Numbered from the stretch's first letter, positions 7,418-16,914 are shown. The stretch is 64,000 bases of DNA from Candidatus Thorarchaeota archaeon (GCA_020348985.1 CP070761.1:1317647-1381646), one strand, 5' to 3'. A program made the numbers and translations. Notes: a model not told the origin generated them from the sequence alone.

Positions 7418-10400
7418 TTGGTCTTCATTGACAAGCTTGTTTGCAAAGGCTTCAAGTCATTTGGCCGAGAGACCGTTACTATAAGATTGAACCCCGGTTT
7501 CACTTGCATTGTTGGCCCGAATGGTTCCGGAAAATCAAACGTTGTCGATGCAGTGTTGTTCGTCCTAGGCCAGTTAAGCGCCAAAACACTTCGAGCAAAC
7601 GTGTTCTCTGATCTCTTGTACTCTCCGCCGAAGCCTGATATGCCCCCAAGGGCCAAAGCCGCCTCTGTGGAGCTTCATTTCAACAACACCGATAGAAAGC
7701 TCCAGATAGAAGCAGACAAGGTCGTAATTGAAAGGGAGCTGGACGAATCAGGAAAGTCTGTTTGTAGGATAAACGGCAAGACAGTCACAAGAACCCAAGT
7801 CTTGGAGGTTCTTGGCAGCATCGGCGTCGATCCTAATGGGTACAATCTCGTGCTTCAGGGAGAGATAGCACAGATTGTCAAGGTAAGCCCAAATGACAGA
7901 AGGAAGCTCATCGAAGAAATCGCAGGGATATCTGCATATGATGAGCAAAAGGAGCGCGCCATGAAGAAACTTGCAGAGAGCGAGGCCAATCTTGGCAAAG
8001 TAGACATGCAGCTTCAGGAACGACGACGACAACTTGAGAGGCTAGAGCTCGAGAGAACCGATGCGCTACGCTACAATAGCATTCAAGACCAAATCAGGCA
8101 AATCAAGATTGACAATACTGCATGGAATCTAATCAAACAGAAACGACGAATAGAGGCAATCGATCATACTCTTCAACAGCGTGCCGTTGAGGCAGAGAAT
8201 CTGCAAAATCAGACCAAAGAGATCGAGAAGGGGATACTAGAAAGCGAGGCAGAGATAGAGGACATTGACGCTGAAGTCGATAGAATTGCCGGTGCAGATG
8301 CAAAGCTTGTTTCTGAGCAATACGGTCTAGTATCAGCTGCTCAGGACCATGCCGCCGCTGACCTCGATCGTGCAAAGAGTGAGTTCGATAGAACTTGGCA
8401 AGAACGTGAGAGCCTTGAGGGAGAGCTAAGGTCCGTAAAGGATGAGATAGAGCAATCAGAACAACAGATAGAGGAACAGGAAAAGAAGCTCTCTAGATTG
8501 GATGTTGAGATTGAGGAGACCTCTAAGGAGGTTGCTAGATTGGAGTCCAGACTGGAGAATGAACAGTCTTCGCTTCTCGAAGCAACTCACAGACTTCAGG
8601 ACCTCAACAAACAGATGGCTGCTTTGGATGAAGGAGTGTCAGAGGTACGGTCAGCCCTCAAGTCCGACAGGCGCGAACTTGGCCTTGTATACGAAGAACT
8701 CCAAGATACTGAGGAAGGATTGAGAAAGACGTTAGCCGAGCTTGAGGAGCTAGATGATATCTATCCTGCCAAGAGGACCAAGCTCGAGGAGGCAGAGGAA
8801 ACAGAGAAAGCTAAGCGCGCCGAGCTATATGACATTGAGGAGCGTCTAAAGACTGTTGATGCAGAAGTAAGAGAATCATCAAAAGTAGTTGGCTCGGCAC
8901 GGGATGAGCTCATTAGATTGGAGGCCCGGAAAGAGGCACTCCGGGAAGCCGAGGAGGCATTTCTGAAGAGGAGACGGGCCATTGCGAAAGTGCTGGAATT
9001 GAGGGATTCTGGAACAGTTGCAGGCATTTTGGGCACTGTAGCAGAACTTGGTACGATAAACCCGGATTATGCAGTGGCTTTAGAAGTTGCGGCCGGAAAC
9101 AGGCTTTCTCACATTGTTGTGGAAGATGAACACGTAGCAACTGAATGTGTAAACACTCTCAAGCGAGAACGGGTCGGTCGATCTTCTTTCATTCCTCTGA
9201 GTAAGATAAAGACACGCGCTCCCGGAAAGCCAGTCAAGGAAGAGGGTGTTGTCGGCTACGCACTGGACCTTGTGAGTTTCGATTCCAAAGTGCGGCCTGC
9301 TTTCGAGTTTGTATTCACAGACACTGTTGTGACTGAAGACTTTGAATCCGCAAAGCGGCTTGGGTTTAAAGGCAGAAGAGCAGTTTCGCTTGATGGAGAT
9401 CTTGTCGAAAGATCCGGATTAATCACCGGGGGACATTATCAGAGAGTAGCTACAGGGTTGTCGTTGCAGGAAGAGGATAGAAGTCCTGATGTAGCAGAGC
9501 GATTGGGCGGACTTGAGGAGATACTGGAATCTCTCAAGACTCAACAAGAAGACCTTAGAAAGCAGAAATCGGTTCTTGATCGCGAGCTTCAGGACCTTTC
9601 GAAGAAGAACTACAGAGACAGAATGGACCTCGAGAGGATTGAGGAGAGCCTTGAAGAAAAGAAAACCAGGGTCGTCACCCTGGAAGAGAAGCTTGAAAGT
9701 TCGAAAGCGTTGACGAAAGCACTTGAACAGCAAATATCGGAACTCCAGGAACGTGATACGGAATTAACGGCTCATCGAGAGGACGTACGCTCCAGACGAG
9801 ACGGCGTCAATGAAACTCTTGTCAAGTCTGATGTAGCGAACATCACTCAAGAGGGCAAAGATCTGAAGGAAATCCTTGAACACTATAAGCGTGAGAGAGA
9901 GACTCTTCTCGGTGAGATTACTGGATTGAGAGTTGGCTTGGATGAACGACTGAGACCCCGCATGGACGACTTGGATGGTCGGCTCAAGAAATTCAACGAT
10001 TTGCTGCCGACATTGGAGAAAGATGTCAAAGATCTCGAAGGCAGGCTAGCGGAGAAACAGAAACAGTTCGAGGATTTGAAACTCGAAAGGGAACGGATTG
10101 ACGGAGCAGTCAAAGACAAACGTGTCTACCAGTTGGAATTGAAGGAGAAACTCCGGAATCTAAGACTCGAACTCGAGGAGACAAGAGAAAATCAGACCAA
10201 CAATGAGAAGGCTGTCTATAGGCTCACAAGCGAGAGAGGGCGATTGGAGACAGACTCCGTAGCATTGTTTGCTGAACTGGATTCATTCTGTGAGGCGCAG
10301 GAAGAAGTCAGCAAGAGAGAGCAAAAGGAGGAGCCTACTCGTAGAGAAATTGACAACATGGATGAGAAGATTCTCGAGCTACAAAGAGAGCTTGAAGCGA

Positions 10401-11008
10401 TGGGACTTGTCAACCTGAAATCAATTGCTGATTACGAAATAGAGCGTGAGAAGTACGACGAAATAGTGGACAAGAAGAGGCGATTAGAAGACGAACACAA
10501 GGAGATTCTTGCATTCATGGAAGAAATTGAGGCTGAGAAAACGCGTAAGTTCCTGCAAGTATACAACGACATTGCAGACAACTTCTCGTCTGTCTTTGCG
10601 AAGCTATCCCCCGGAGGTGAAGCCAGCCTTATGCTTGAGAATCCGGAACATCCTTTGATGGGAGGCATAACGGTGCGGTCAAAGCCTCGCGGCAAGGATC
10701 TGGTCACGCTGGATGCAATGAGCGGCGGCGAGAAAACACTGACCGGCCTCGCACTGATCTTTGCTATCCAATTATACAGTCCGGCCAGCTTCTACGTATT
10801 CGATGAGATTGACGCCGCGCTAGATGATGTCAATGCCCACAACGTAGCTCTGTTGATCTCTGAAATGGCGAAATCGTCACAATTCGTAGTTGTGTCTTTG
10901 AGAGATACAACAGTTAGAAAGGCAGACTTGCTGATTGGCGTATCTAACCAAGATGGAATTTCAAGAATCGTTTCCGTGGACCTAGAGGAGGTGGGAGCTA
11001 CCGCATGA
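7418..11008 (+). CDS. smc: Chromosome partition protein SMC
   Basis: A full-length SMC ATPase of 1196 residues. Walker A is GPNGSGKS at residues 33-40, the ABC signature MSGGEKT lies near 1101 and Walker B (YVFDEIDAALDD) near 1126. Two long heptad-rich coiled coils surround a hinge domain at about 515-680 that begins RDSGTVAGILG. The Q-loop region (LQGEIAQIVK) and the D-loop are also visible. The protein forms the ring of a condensin-like complex with ScpA and ScpB, whose genes follow directly. The start is TTG at 7418, with GGAAGGGA upstream. The stop TGA overlaps the ATG of scpA by four bases, indicating translational coupling. Confidence 0.97.
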   Translation: MVFIDKLVCKGFKSFGRETVTIRLNPGFTCIVGPNGSGKSNVVDAVLFVLGQLSAKTLRANVFSDLLYSPPKPDMPPRAKAASVELHFNNTDRKLQIEADKVVIERELDESGKSVCRINGKTVTRTQVLEVLGSIGVDPNGYNLVLQGEIAQIVKVSPNDRRKLIEEIAGISAYDEQKERAMKKLAESEANLGKVDMQLQERRRQLERLELERTDALRYNSIQDQIRQIKIDNTAWNLIKQKRRIEAIDHTLQQRAVEAENLQNQTKEIEKGILESEAEIEDIDAEVDRIAGADAKLVSEQYGLVSAAQDHAAADLDRAKSEFDRTWQERESLEGELRSVKDEIEQSEQQIEEQEKKLSRLDVEIEETSKEVARLESRLENEQSSLLEATHRLQDLNKQMAALDEGVSEVRSALKSDRRELGLVYEELQDTEEGLRKTLAELEELDDIYPAKRTKLEEAEETEKAKRAELYDIEERLKTVDAEVRESSKVVGSARDELIRLEARKEALREAEEAFLKRRRAIAKVLELRDSGTVAGILGTVAELGTINPDYAVALEVAAGNRLSHIVVEDEHVATECVNTLKRERVGRSSFIPLSKIKTRAPGKPVKEEGVVGYALDLVSFDSKVRPAFEFVFTDTVVTEDFESAKRLGFKGRRAVSLDGDLVERSGLITGGHYQRVATGLSLQEEDRSPDVAERLGGLEEILESLKTQQEDLRKQKSVLDRELQDLSKKNYRDRMDLERIEESLEEKKTRVVTLEEKLESSKALTKALEQQISELQERDTELTAHREDVRSRRDGVNETLVKSDVANITQEGKDLKEILEHYKRERETLLGEITGLRVGLDERLRPRMDDLDGRLKKFNDLLPTLEKDVKDLEGRLAEKQKQFEDLKLERERIDGAVKDKRVYQLELKEKLRNLRLELEETRENQTNNEKAVYRLTSERGRLETDSVALFAELDSFCEAQEEVSKREQKEEPTRREIDNMDEKILELQRELEAMGLVNLKSIADYEIEREKYDEIVDKKRRLEDEHKEILAFMEEIEAEKTRKFLQVYNDIADNFSSVFAKLSPGGEASLMLENPEHPLMGGITVRSKPRGKDLVTLDAMSGGEKTLTGLALIFAIQLYSPASFYVFDEIDAALDDVNAHNVALLISEMAKSSQFVVVSLRDTTVRKADLLIGVSNQDGISRIVSVDLEEVGATA

Positions 11009-11721
11009 GTGATGAAGAAGGCTCGCCTTTCTGGGCAGGACCTCCATATATTCTCCTGACTGATGTTCTTCAACTTGACAAGGTGAAACCATGGAATGTC
11101 GATGTTGGGAAGCTTGTCGCAGGCTTCCTTCGTGAAATGAGACGGCTGGGAGACATTGATTTCAGAATATCGGGAAATGCACTCTATTCCGCCTCAGTGA
11201 TTTTCATGAAAAAGACAAGGGAACTTGTCGAGCTGGGTCTATTACCCCCTGAGGAAGATGATGAGGACGAGGAACTAGAGATTCCTCTGATTAGGCCTCC
11301 CTTTAGAGTCACGAATCAACGCGTAACGCTTCAAGAACTACTAATCGCAATGGACAGAGTGTTGAGCAAGGGTGTAAGAAGACGTTCACCACCCACGAAA
11401 AGGAGACTAAGAGGTAGAGCGGACCCGTTGGCCTTCAAGATGGATTCTGCGAGAGCCAACGTTGAGGAGAATATTGCTCAGGTATACGGAGACCTTTGTG
11501 AGATAATGGAGATTGATGAAGTTGTCAAGTTTGTAGATATTCTTGTGAATAACAGCAGGATTGAGATTGTTAGAGTGCTCTTTGCACTCCTTCATCTTTT
11601 CGCACGCTCCTACATCGATATATGGATGGATGAGAGTGAGGAGATCTGGGTACAGCTTCTAAGCCCTCCACCGGAAGAAGATTCTGAAGAAGTCATAGAG
11701 CAGCAGGTCAGCCAGAGGTGA
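11005..11721 (+). CDS. scpA: Segregation and condensation protein A
   Basis: A 238-residue kleisin subunit of the SMC complex. The N-terminal part (PPYILLTDVLQLDKVKPWNVDVGKLV) matches the SMC-neck-binding ScpA pattern, and IDFRISGNALYSASVIFMKKT is also typical. The middle is acidic and variable. The C-terminal winged helix (residues about 165-225) should bind the SMC head of the other subunit. ATG overlaps the smc stop (ATGA), and its own stop overlaps the scpB GTG (GTGA). Archaeal ScpA proteins are short, as here. Identity is supported by both sequence and position. Confidence 0.9.
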   Translation: MSDEEGSPFWAGPPYILLTDVLQLDKVKPWNVDVGKLVAGFLREMRRLGDIDFRISGNALYSASVIFMKKTRELVELGLLPPEEDDEDEELEIPLIRPPFRVTNQRVTLQELLIAMDRVLSKGVRRRSPPTKRRLRGRADPLAFKMDSARANVEENIAQVYGDLCEIMEIDEVVKFVDILVNNSRIEIVRVLFALLHLFARSYIDIWMDESEEIWVQLLSPPPEEDSEEVIEQQVSQR

Positions 11722-12281
11722 TTCCTGTGGAAGAAGACTTGGTCACTTTGGAGGCGGCATTATATGTCTCAGGTAGGCCCCTAACGATTGAGGAGCTAGC
11801 CGCGCTAATCGGAAAAGGGCAGTCTTCGACCAAGAAAATGCTTGAGGAGCTTGGTTTTGAGTATCGGAAGCGTGGCGGAGCACTCGAGGTGGTCGAGCTG
11901 CCGAGAGAAAGATATGTACTGCAACTTGTCCCGGAACTCACACCTCGTGTGAGCCGACTAATCCCCGGAGGTCTTCTGTCCTTTGCAACCCTTCAAACAT
12001 TGGTATACGTTGCCTTGAAACAGCCGATTCTCCAATCAGATGTAGTGGCCCAGCGAGGAACACATTGCTACGACCACATAAAGGAGCTAATGGAGAAGAA
12101 GTTCGTAGTAGCGACACCAGAAGGAAGGAGCAAGCTTCTTAGAACAACTCCACTCTTCGCAGATTACTTTGGACTCGACCCTGATATGGTTAAGATGAAG
12201 GCTCAGCTCAAGTTCAAGATGCGAAGAATGGTTGAAGATCAACAGATGACTGAAGAGCCTTCAAGTCCTGATATGCTCTAG
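11718..12281 (+). CDS. scpB: Segregation and condensation protein B
   Basis: A 187-residue protein with two winged-helix domains. LEAALYVSGRPLTIEELAALIG is the usual ScpB opening and LQTLVYVALKQPILQSDVVAQRG the second-domain pattern. ScpB dimers bind the central part of ScpA and tune SMC ATPase activity. A GTG start overlaps the scpA stop by four bases, so the three genes form one translationally coupled operon. The stop TAG overlaps the stop of the convergent hypE gene by three bases within a CTAG. Some archaea lack ScpB, so the complete trio is useful for placing the organism. Confidence 0.88.
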   Translation: MIPVEEDLVTLEAALYVSGRPLTIEELAALIGKGQSSTKKMLEELGFEYRKRGGALEVVELPRERYVLQLVPELTPRVSRLIPGGLLSFATLQTLVYVALKQPILQSDVVAQRGTHCYDHIKELMEKKFVVATPEGRSKLLRTTPLFADYFGLDPDMVKMKAQLKFKMRRMVEDQQMTEEPSSPDML

Positions 12282-13291
12282 CAGACTCTTGGAATCGGCT
12301 CCCCGTAGGGCACCTGGATTATCTTTCGTCCACCCACTGCAGTCTTCATCACAACTCGTGTCTTACCCTCTCGGAGTTTCCCAATGACTTTCGCATCCCT
12401 GGTTTGTGGGGCTCTTCCGAGAGCAGCAAGGATACCCTTGGTTGAGGATGGATCAACAGCCATCAAAGCAGTACCCTCACAGCTCATATGAAGTGGATTC
12501 AAACCGAGGATTTCGCATAGTGAATTCACAGCTTTACGTACTGGAATGAGATTCTCGTCTATCTCCATTTCGAGTCCTGACTTTGAGGCGATCTCGTTCA
12601 GTGCGACAGCAGTTCCACCACGAGTAGGATCCTTCATTGCATGGACGCCACCAACATCAAGACACTCCTTGATTGGACTCCATAGAGGGGCAACGTCACT
12701 AACAAGGTCTGTCTTGAACTTCAGACCCTCCCGATGGGCGAGAAGCGCTGTGCCGTGGTCTCCTATTGGACCAGTTATGATCACATCGTCCCCTGCTTTG
12801 GCACCGCCATCTGTGATGGGTTCATCGAGATAACAGATGCCGATACCAGTTGTGGACATTATGAGCCCATCGAGTGTGCCCTTTGGCATGACTTTCGTAT
12901 CACCCGCGATCATTGCCACTCCCAAAGGCTCTATGATTTCATTGAGAGACGTCAGAACTTTCTTCAGTTCCGCTATCTCAAATCCCTCTTCAACTATCAC
13001 TGTGTTTGTCATAGCAAGTGGTTTTGCGCCCATTACAGCAAGATCATTGATTGTTCCGCAGGCTGCGAGAGTTCCAAGATCACCACCTGGGAAGAATACG
13101 GGATGTATTGTGTGCGCATCTGTGCATACTAGCAAATCTATGTCTTCAGTCTGGATAGTGGCGCCATCGTCCATCTCTTCGAGACCTATGGTACCAATCT
13201 TCTTTCGACCAAATGAGGGGATTATGACTCCCTCAAGCAGACGCTGCATTACTCTTCCACCAGCACCATGTGCCGATTCAATCTGGGTCAT
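12278..13291 (-). CDS. hypE: Hydrogenase maturation protein HypE
   Basis: A 337-residue AIR-synthase/PurM-fold protein. Family signatures include AHGAGGRVMQRLL at the N-terminus, GGDLGTLAACGTINDLAVMGA and ITGPIGDHGTALL. The C-terminus ends PRVC, with the terminal cysteine that HypF carbamoylates and HypE dehydrates to thiocyanate, the source of cyanide ligands in [NiFe]-hydrogenases. The start at 13291 is chosen for a perfect GGAGGAAT upstream; an in-frame start 33 bases earlier lacks one. hypA lies nearby on the same strand, separated by the oppositely oriented eS8 gene. The presence of HypA and HypE implies a [NiFe]-hydrogenase elsewhere in the genome. Confidence 0.95.
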   Translation of the reverse strand: MTQIESAHGAGGRVMQRLLEGVIIPSFGRKKIGTIGLEEMDDGATIQTEDIDLLVCTDAHTIHPVFFPGGDLGTLAACGTINDLAVMGAKPLAMTNTVIVEEGFEIAELKKVLTSLNEIIEPLGVAMIAGDTKVMPKGTLDGLIMSTTGIGICYLDEPITDGGAKAGDDVIITGPIGDHGTALLAHREGLKFKTDLVSDVAPLWSPIKECLDVGGVHAMKDPTRGGTAVALNEIASKSGLEMEIDENLIPVRKAVNSLCEILGLNPLHMSCEGTALMAVDPSSTKGILAALGRAPQTRDAKVIGKLREGKTRVVMKTAVGGRKIIQVPYGEPIPRVC

Positions 13292-13388
13292 TGAGATTCC
13301 TCCGACAACCTGAGAGCAGGACAATCATCTATCTTTATGAACGAGGCGGTGACCAATAGTCCAATGCTGCCGGTAGCCACGAAGCAAC

Positions 13389-13396
13389 ATTTAAAA
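13389..13396 (+). promoter_or_regulatory. TATA box of the eS8 gene
   Basis: ATTTAAAA at 13389-13396 lies 47 bases before the ATG of the eS8 gene, matching an archaeal TATA box with a short leader. Confidence 0.6.
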
Positions 13397-13442
13397 CAAC
13401 ACTTCGGAGTGCGTCAGTGACCCTTACTAGAGGTAGTCAGAA

Positions 13443-13820
13443 ATGGGCGTATGGCATCGACGTTCTGGACGAATATCCACAGGAGCTAGACGGAAGCGTT
13501 TCATGAGCAAGAGAAAGCATGAGATGGGCAGAACTCCGACAGAGACCCTGATGGGAGAACCTAAGCGTAGAATAATCGATAGTAGGGGAATAAGGAAGAA
13601 AACGCCCGCATTGGCCTTGATACAGGTCAACGTTACGGATCCGAAGAAGAACGAAACCGTCAGGGCAGAGCTCGAGGATGTTGAAGAAAACTCTGCGAAC
13701 ATGGACTACCAGCGCCGAAAGGTCATTACAAGAGGAACAATAATCAGGACCTCAAAGGGCAGAGCTCGAGTCACAAGCAGACCAGGTCAAGATGGTATTC
13801 TGAACGCCGTTTTAATTTGA
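13443..13820 (+). CDS. rps8e: Small-subunit ribosomal protein eS8
   Basis: A 125-residue basic protein of the S8e family, found in archaea and eukaryotes but not bacteria. The start MGVWHRRSGRISTGARRKRF, the GEPKRRIIDSRG segment, and the C-terminal GTIIRTSKGRARVTSRPGQDG followed by LNAVLI are diagnostic. It binds 16S rRNA in the small subunit. It has its own TATA box and short leader. Its 3' end overlaps the convergent hypA gene by nine bases. The length fits archaeal eS8. Confidence 0.97.
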   Translation: MGVWHRRSGRISTGARRKRFMSKRKHEMGRTPTETLMGEPKRRIIDSRGIRKKTPALALIQVNVTDPKKNETVRAELEDVEENSANMDYQRRKVITRGTIIRTSKGRARVTSRPGQDGILNAVLI

Positions 13821-14207
13821 TTGTCCGGGAGCAATCTCGACCTCAATGTTGGTTATTACAAAATCCTTGCCGCCAGTTATGTCGGTGGCACTGCTTCCAC
13901 ATTCAGAGCATTTCATCGGAGAGAACATAGCAATCTGTGGAGCTATTTCTGTATCCACCTTCGTCTCACCCTCATGTCCACACTTTTGACATTTAACTCT
14001 CCCCTGAACTGTGGTTATGTTCAGACTTGCCCCCTCCATAATTGTGTCTCTGCTAGCAATCTCAAAGTTGAATTCAAGCTGTTCTGGTACAAGGAAAGTG
14101 AACTCGCCAACCTCAACATTGACCGCTGTGATTCTCTTCACTCTATGGCCTTTGGCCCCCTCAAGGGCTGCTTCGACGATTGAACAAGCGGCTGAGAACT
14201 CGTGCAT
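13812..14207 (-). CDS. hypA: Hydrogenase nickel-insertion protein HypA
   Basis: A 131-residue HypA. The N-terminal MHE motif supplies the nickel ligand. Two CxxC motifs (CQKCG and CSECG) form the structural zinc site. It acts with HypB to load nickel into the [NiFe]-hydrogenase large subunit. Its coding end overlaps the end of the eS8 gene by nine bases. No hypB is present in the window. Together with hypE it makes this a split hydrogenase-maturation locus. Confidence 0.93.
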   Translation of the reverse strand: MHEFSAACSIVEAALEGAKGHRVKRITAVNVEVGEFTFLVPEQLEFNFEIASRDTIMEGASLNITTVQGRVKCQKCGHEGETKVDTEIAPQIAMFSPMKCSECGSSATDITGGKDFVITNIEVEIAPGQSN

Positions 14208-14342
14208 GAGACACCGTCCTATGCGGCCAACAATAGCCGCTGTTAAGTTGTTTTTGTTCTGTCCGCCTTCTTTAAGACCACTTATTAGAAAGAGTTGGGT
14301 CTGGCACTGTGGCCAACCACAGGGATTCCGGGAGGTAGCGTA

Positions 14343-14972
14343 GTGTCAAAGTCTTCGAAGAGAAGTGGAAAGAAAACAGTGAGCAAGGCAGCGAAAGCTT
14401 CTTCGAAGAAACCTAAGAAAACATCAGCGATGACCACCAAGAAGGCAGACACCAAGGCCAAGGAACCAGCAAAGAAGCCAAGCAAACCGAAGAAAGCAAC
14501 TCCCAAGAAGCCCAAGAAGAAGAAGGTCGCTAAGAAGAGTACACAAATGAAGGTGGCGAAGAAGAAAACCCCTCCGAAGAAAAAGGCGGCCAAGAAAGAG
14601 GTAAGCGAAATTGATGACTTGTTGGTTGAGCTGCAGAGTGATGATGAGCAGGTCGTATTAGGAGCGGTAGATAGACTCGGAGAAGTTGATGATCCCAATG
14701 CAACAGGCCACCTGATAGCCTGTCTGAGGGACACAAGACATATTGTTAGACTCTATGCAGCAGTTCAGCTCGGTGAACGACAAGACCAGAAAGCTGTGGA
14801 TTCGTTGATTGAGGCTCTAGGTGACAGCTCACTTTTCGTGAGACAGACAGTTGCAGGGGCATTGGAGAACATCGGTAGTAAGAAAGCTCTCAAGGCTATC
14901 GAAAAAGCTGAGAGTGAGGGACTCTTGCTTGACGAACTTCCAGAAGGGATTCGACTGCGTCAGCGCCCTTGA
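14343..14972 (+). CDS. Lysine-rich tail + HEAT-repeat protein
   Basis: A 209-residue protein in two unlike parts. Residues 1 to about 85 are almost only Lys, Ala, Pro, Ser and Thr, with repeated KKP/KKA/PKK motifs like histone H1 or bacterial HU tails. Residues about 90-195 hold roughly three HEAT/PBS-type repeats (LLVELQSDDEQVVLGAVDRL, LIACLRDTRHIVRLYAAVQL, LIEALGDSSLFVRQTVAGAL). The GTG start at 14343 follows GGGAGG by seven bases. The tail should bind DNA or RNA and the HEAT part a protein partner. I know of no characterised protein with this exact layout. It may be a chromatin-like or ribosome-associated adaptor. Confidence 0.72.
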   Translation: MSKSSKRSGKKTVSKAAKASSKKPKKTSAMTTKKADTKAKEPAKKPSKPKKATPKKPKKKKVAKKSTQMKVAKKKTPPKKKAAKKEVSEIDDLLVELQSDDEQVVLGAVDRLGEVDDPNATGHLIACLRDTRHIVRLYAAVQLGERQDQKAVDSLIEALGDSSLFVRQTVAGALENIGSKKALKAIEKAESEGLLLDELPEGIRLRQRP

Positions 14973-14994
14973 GAGCTGTATGTGCAACAACTGC

Positions 14995-15002
14995 TTATAT
15001 TG
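14995..15002 (+). promoter_or_regulatory. TATA box upstream of the zinc-ribbon protein gene
   Basis: TTATATTG at 14995-15002 is well placed, about 47 bases before the ATG at 15049, just after the preceding gene ends. Confidence 0.45.
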
Positions 15003-15048
15003 CAGGCTGCGTTCAGCAAACTACCAATCGCTGGAGACTGGACATAGT

Positions 15049-15579
15049 ATGGGCGATGAAATCGGAGAGGTCGAAGCCGCCATTAAGGATCTTGACTTGG
15101 ATTACATGCGTGGATTGGTTTCTGAGGATGAGTATCAGCTGAGAATGGCTCAGCTTAGATCGAAGCTTGAAGCGGTTGGTGGCAAAGTCGAGGTTTTGTC
15201 CTCAGTGGCGGATTCGTCGAGCACAGCGGGTGGGGAGACCATCGCTGGACAGCCTTCCAAGGCCGCAATGACTGACCCAGTCACAGCCGTCAAGAACGTG
15301 ATTCACGCCTTTCGGAGAATTCCGATTGAAAGAATCTCCCAAGAGTCTGGAGTCAATGCGCCGTATGTAGCGAAAATTCTTAGTGATCTATTGGATGGTC
15401 GCGAACTCTCTGGTCATGTTGATCATGACGCCGGGGATTTCATCCTTGGAACTGGCACGGGTCCAGCACCAAAGTCGATTTCGGCCTGTCCATACTGCAA
15501 AAATGAACAGAAACGCGTTGCAGTCAGAGGTGAGACTGTTACATGCGGCGTGTGCAAGGAATCGTTTATTGTCACCTAA
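15049..15579 (+). CDS. Helical + winged-helix-like + zinc-ribbon protein
   Basis: A 176-residue protein. The N-terminal 40 residues form a charged helix with the short LVSEDEYQLRMAQLRSKLE motif seen in SHOCT-like segments. A central part (VKNVIHAFRRIPIERISQESGVNAPYVAKILSDLL in outline) looks like a winged-helix with a strand wing. The C-terminus has a zinc ribbon, CPYCKNE then CGVCKESF. It may bind nucleic acid or act as a scaffold in protein degradation or transcription. ATG at 15049 fits the TATA box at 14995. No named family was recognised. Confidence 0.6.
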   Translation: MGDEIGEVEAAIKDLDLDYMRGLVSEDEYQLRMAQLRSKLEAVGGKVEVLSSVADSSSTAGGETIAGQPSKAAMTDPVTAVKNVIHAFRRIPIERISQESGVNAPYVAKILSDLLDGRELSGHVDHDAGDFILGTGTGPAPKSISACPYCKNEQKRVAVRGETVTCGVCKESFIVT

Positions 15580-15653
15580 TACAGACCGATTATCAAGAGA
15601 TATATCGAAGTGAGCTACCTTTTGGTGCCAAGATAGGCATGGTGGTTCTTTAG

Positions 15654-16913
15654 GTGGACCTTCTCAAGGCATGTCTCAATCATGATGGGGCCGCAGCTTC
15701 GGAAACAGTTGCAGAAATGGTAGCCAATGCTCAGCCATCGGCAACATGGGCGGTCTTGATGCATGCGGCTGCTTGGAATGAACAACGCGAGTTTGATACT
15801 CCACATTCCACAATTCTCACGTTCTCCATACATCGAATGATTGAGGACTTAGGTCAAAATGCAAGAATCCTGAATGGTGAAACTGGATCAGGACTGAATG
15901 CACTGCCAAGGAAATTCAGGGAATCACTTCAGTCAACTCTAATCGAACGTTTGGCATACCATTTGGCCGACGTGGATCACTGGGTAACAGAAGCAGGTCC
16001 CAGATATGACATTGATATTCCAATGGACTCTCTGGACAATGCACTTGGACGGTACACTGGCGCTATAAGAGAACGGAGACAGATTCGAGCTGCAGAATCG
16101 GCGCTCAGGCTCGCTTCGAGGGAGAATCCGATCAGACTTCTGCGCTCGACGGCATCCATGGCAGCAGAAGAGCCGGACAAACTCGGTCATGCCTTCATAA
16201 TGCCTCTTTCTCTGCTCTTGGAACTTCCTCAGTCTCGGTTTACTCGTCCTATTCAGGCATCCATATGGCATCTTACGGAGTACCTGGTGAGGAAGATTCC
16301 TCGCAAACGAGAGAAAGAATTCGTCGTAGATGAGAGAATGGACCAGATGGCTGAACCAACAGACCTTTCGGCACACAAAGTCCATTTCATGAACTCAATA
16401 GTGCAGTATGGCATCCTAGGTCACAATGGGATATTCGCTCACAGGATTGCAGAAGCAGCGGAACAGGGAATCGTGAATAGCAGCACAGTTGAGTGGCTGC
16501 TGAGCATGCTGAAACGCAATATAGGTGAAAAGAGAAGTCAGAAGCAATTGGATGCAAGGAAACTCTCAGTGAGCGAGAACGGAACTGATTGGAAAGAGAT
16601 ACCGAGCAGAATCGATTTGCCACATTCTGATGACGTCCGGGAATGGCTTGATGTTTCGGAGTATTGGGGTGCAATGATGAACCTGGAGTCGAATGTCTTT
16701 GAGCAATTGGTCCCTAGCATTGATGAATCAGAGTGGCCTGTGATCCGTGCAGCCCAGTACGCAATGGCGTCTATTAACGGCGAGCCAAGAGCCTCTCATG
16801 TTATGCTTTTCACCCATGCTGCGTGGTCGTTGGCAGACAAGGGACTGGTGCCACAATCACTTGCTGCATTGCAGGTCCACAGAATGCTTAGACAGTATCT
16901 CGAGAGGCGATGA
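15654..16913 (+). CDS. Uncharacterised helical protein, 419 aa
   Basis: A 419-residue soluble protein, predicted mostly alpha-helical. It contains conserved-looking features such as two His/Trp-rich spots (MHAAAWNEQ at about 39-47 and LFTHAAWSLADKGL near 385). There is no signal peptide, membrane helix or nucleotide-binding motif. The GTG start at 15654 lacks a good ribosome-binding site. It is followed 1 base later by the convergent methyltransferase stop. I do not recognise the family. The length and sustained open frame make it a real gene. It could be a vinyl-sulfone-like or questin-oxidase-like helical enzyme, but that is a guess. Confidence 0.6.
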   Translation: MDLLKACLNHDGAAASETVAEMVANAQPSATWAVLMHAAAWNEQREFDTPHSTILTFSIHRMIEDLGQNARILNGETGSGLNALPRKFRESLQSTLIERLAYHLADVDHWVTEAGPRYDIDIPMDSLDNALGRYTGAIRERRQIRAAESALRLASRENPIRLLRSTASMAAEEPDKLGHAFIMPLSLLLELPQSRFTRPIQASIWHLTEYLVRKIPRKREKEFVVDERMDQMAEPTDLSAHKVHFMNSIVQYGILGHNGIFAHRIAEAAEQGIVNSSTVEWLLSMLKRNIGEKRSQKQLDARKLSVSENGTDWKEIPSRIDLPHSDDVREWLDVSEYWGAMMNLESNVFEQLVPSIDESEWPVIRAAQYAMASINGEPRASHVMLFTHAAWSLADKGLVPQSLAALQVHRMLRQYLERR

Positions 16914-16914
16914 C

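Noticed and set aside
14285..14734. Minus-strand frame opposite the lysine-rich gene, rich in Phe and Leu
   Set aside because: Its composition simply mirrors the AAG/AAA-rich lysine tail on the other strand; it is a shadow, not a membrane protein.
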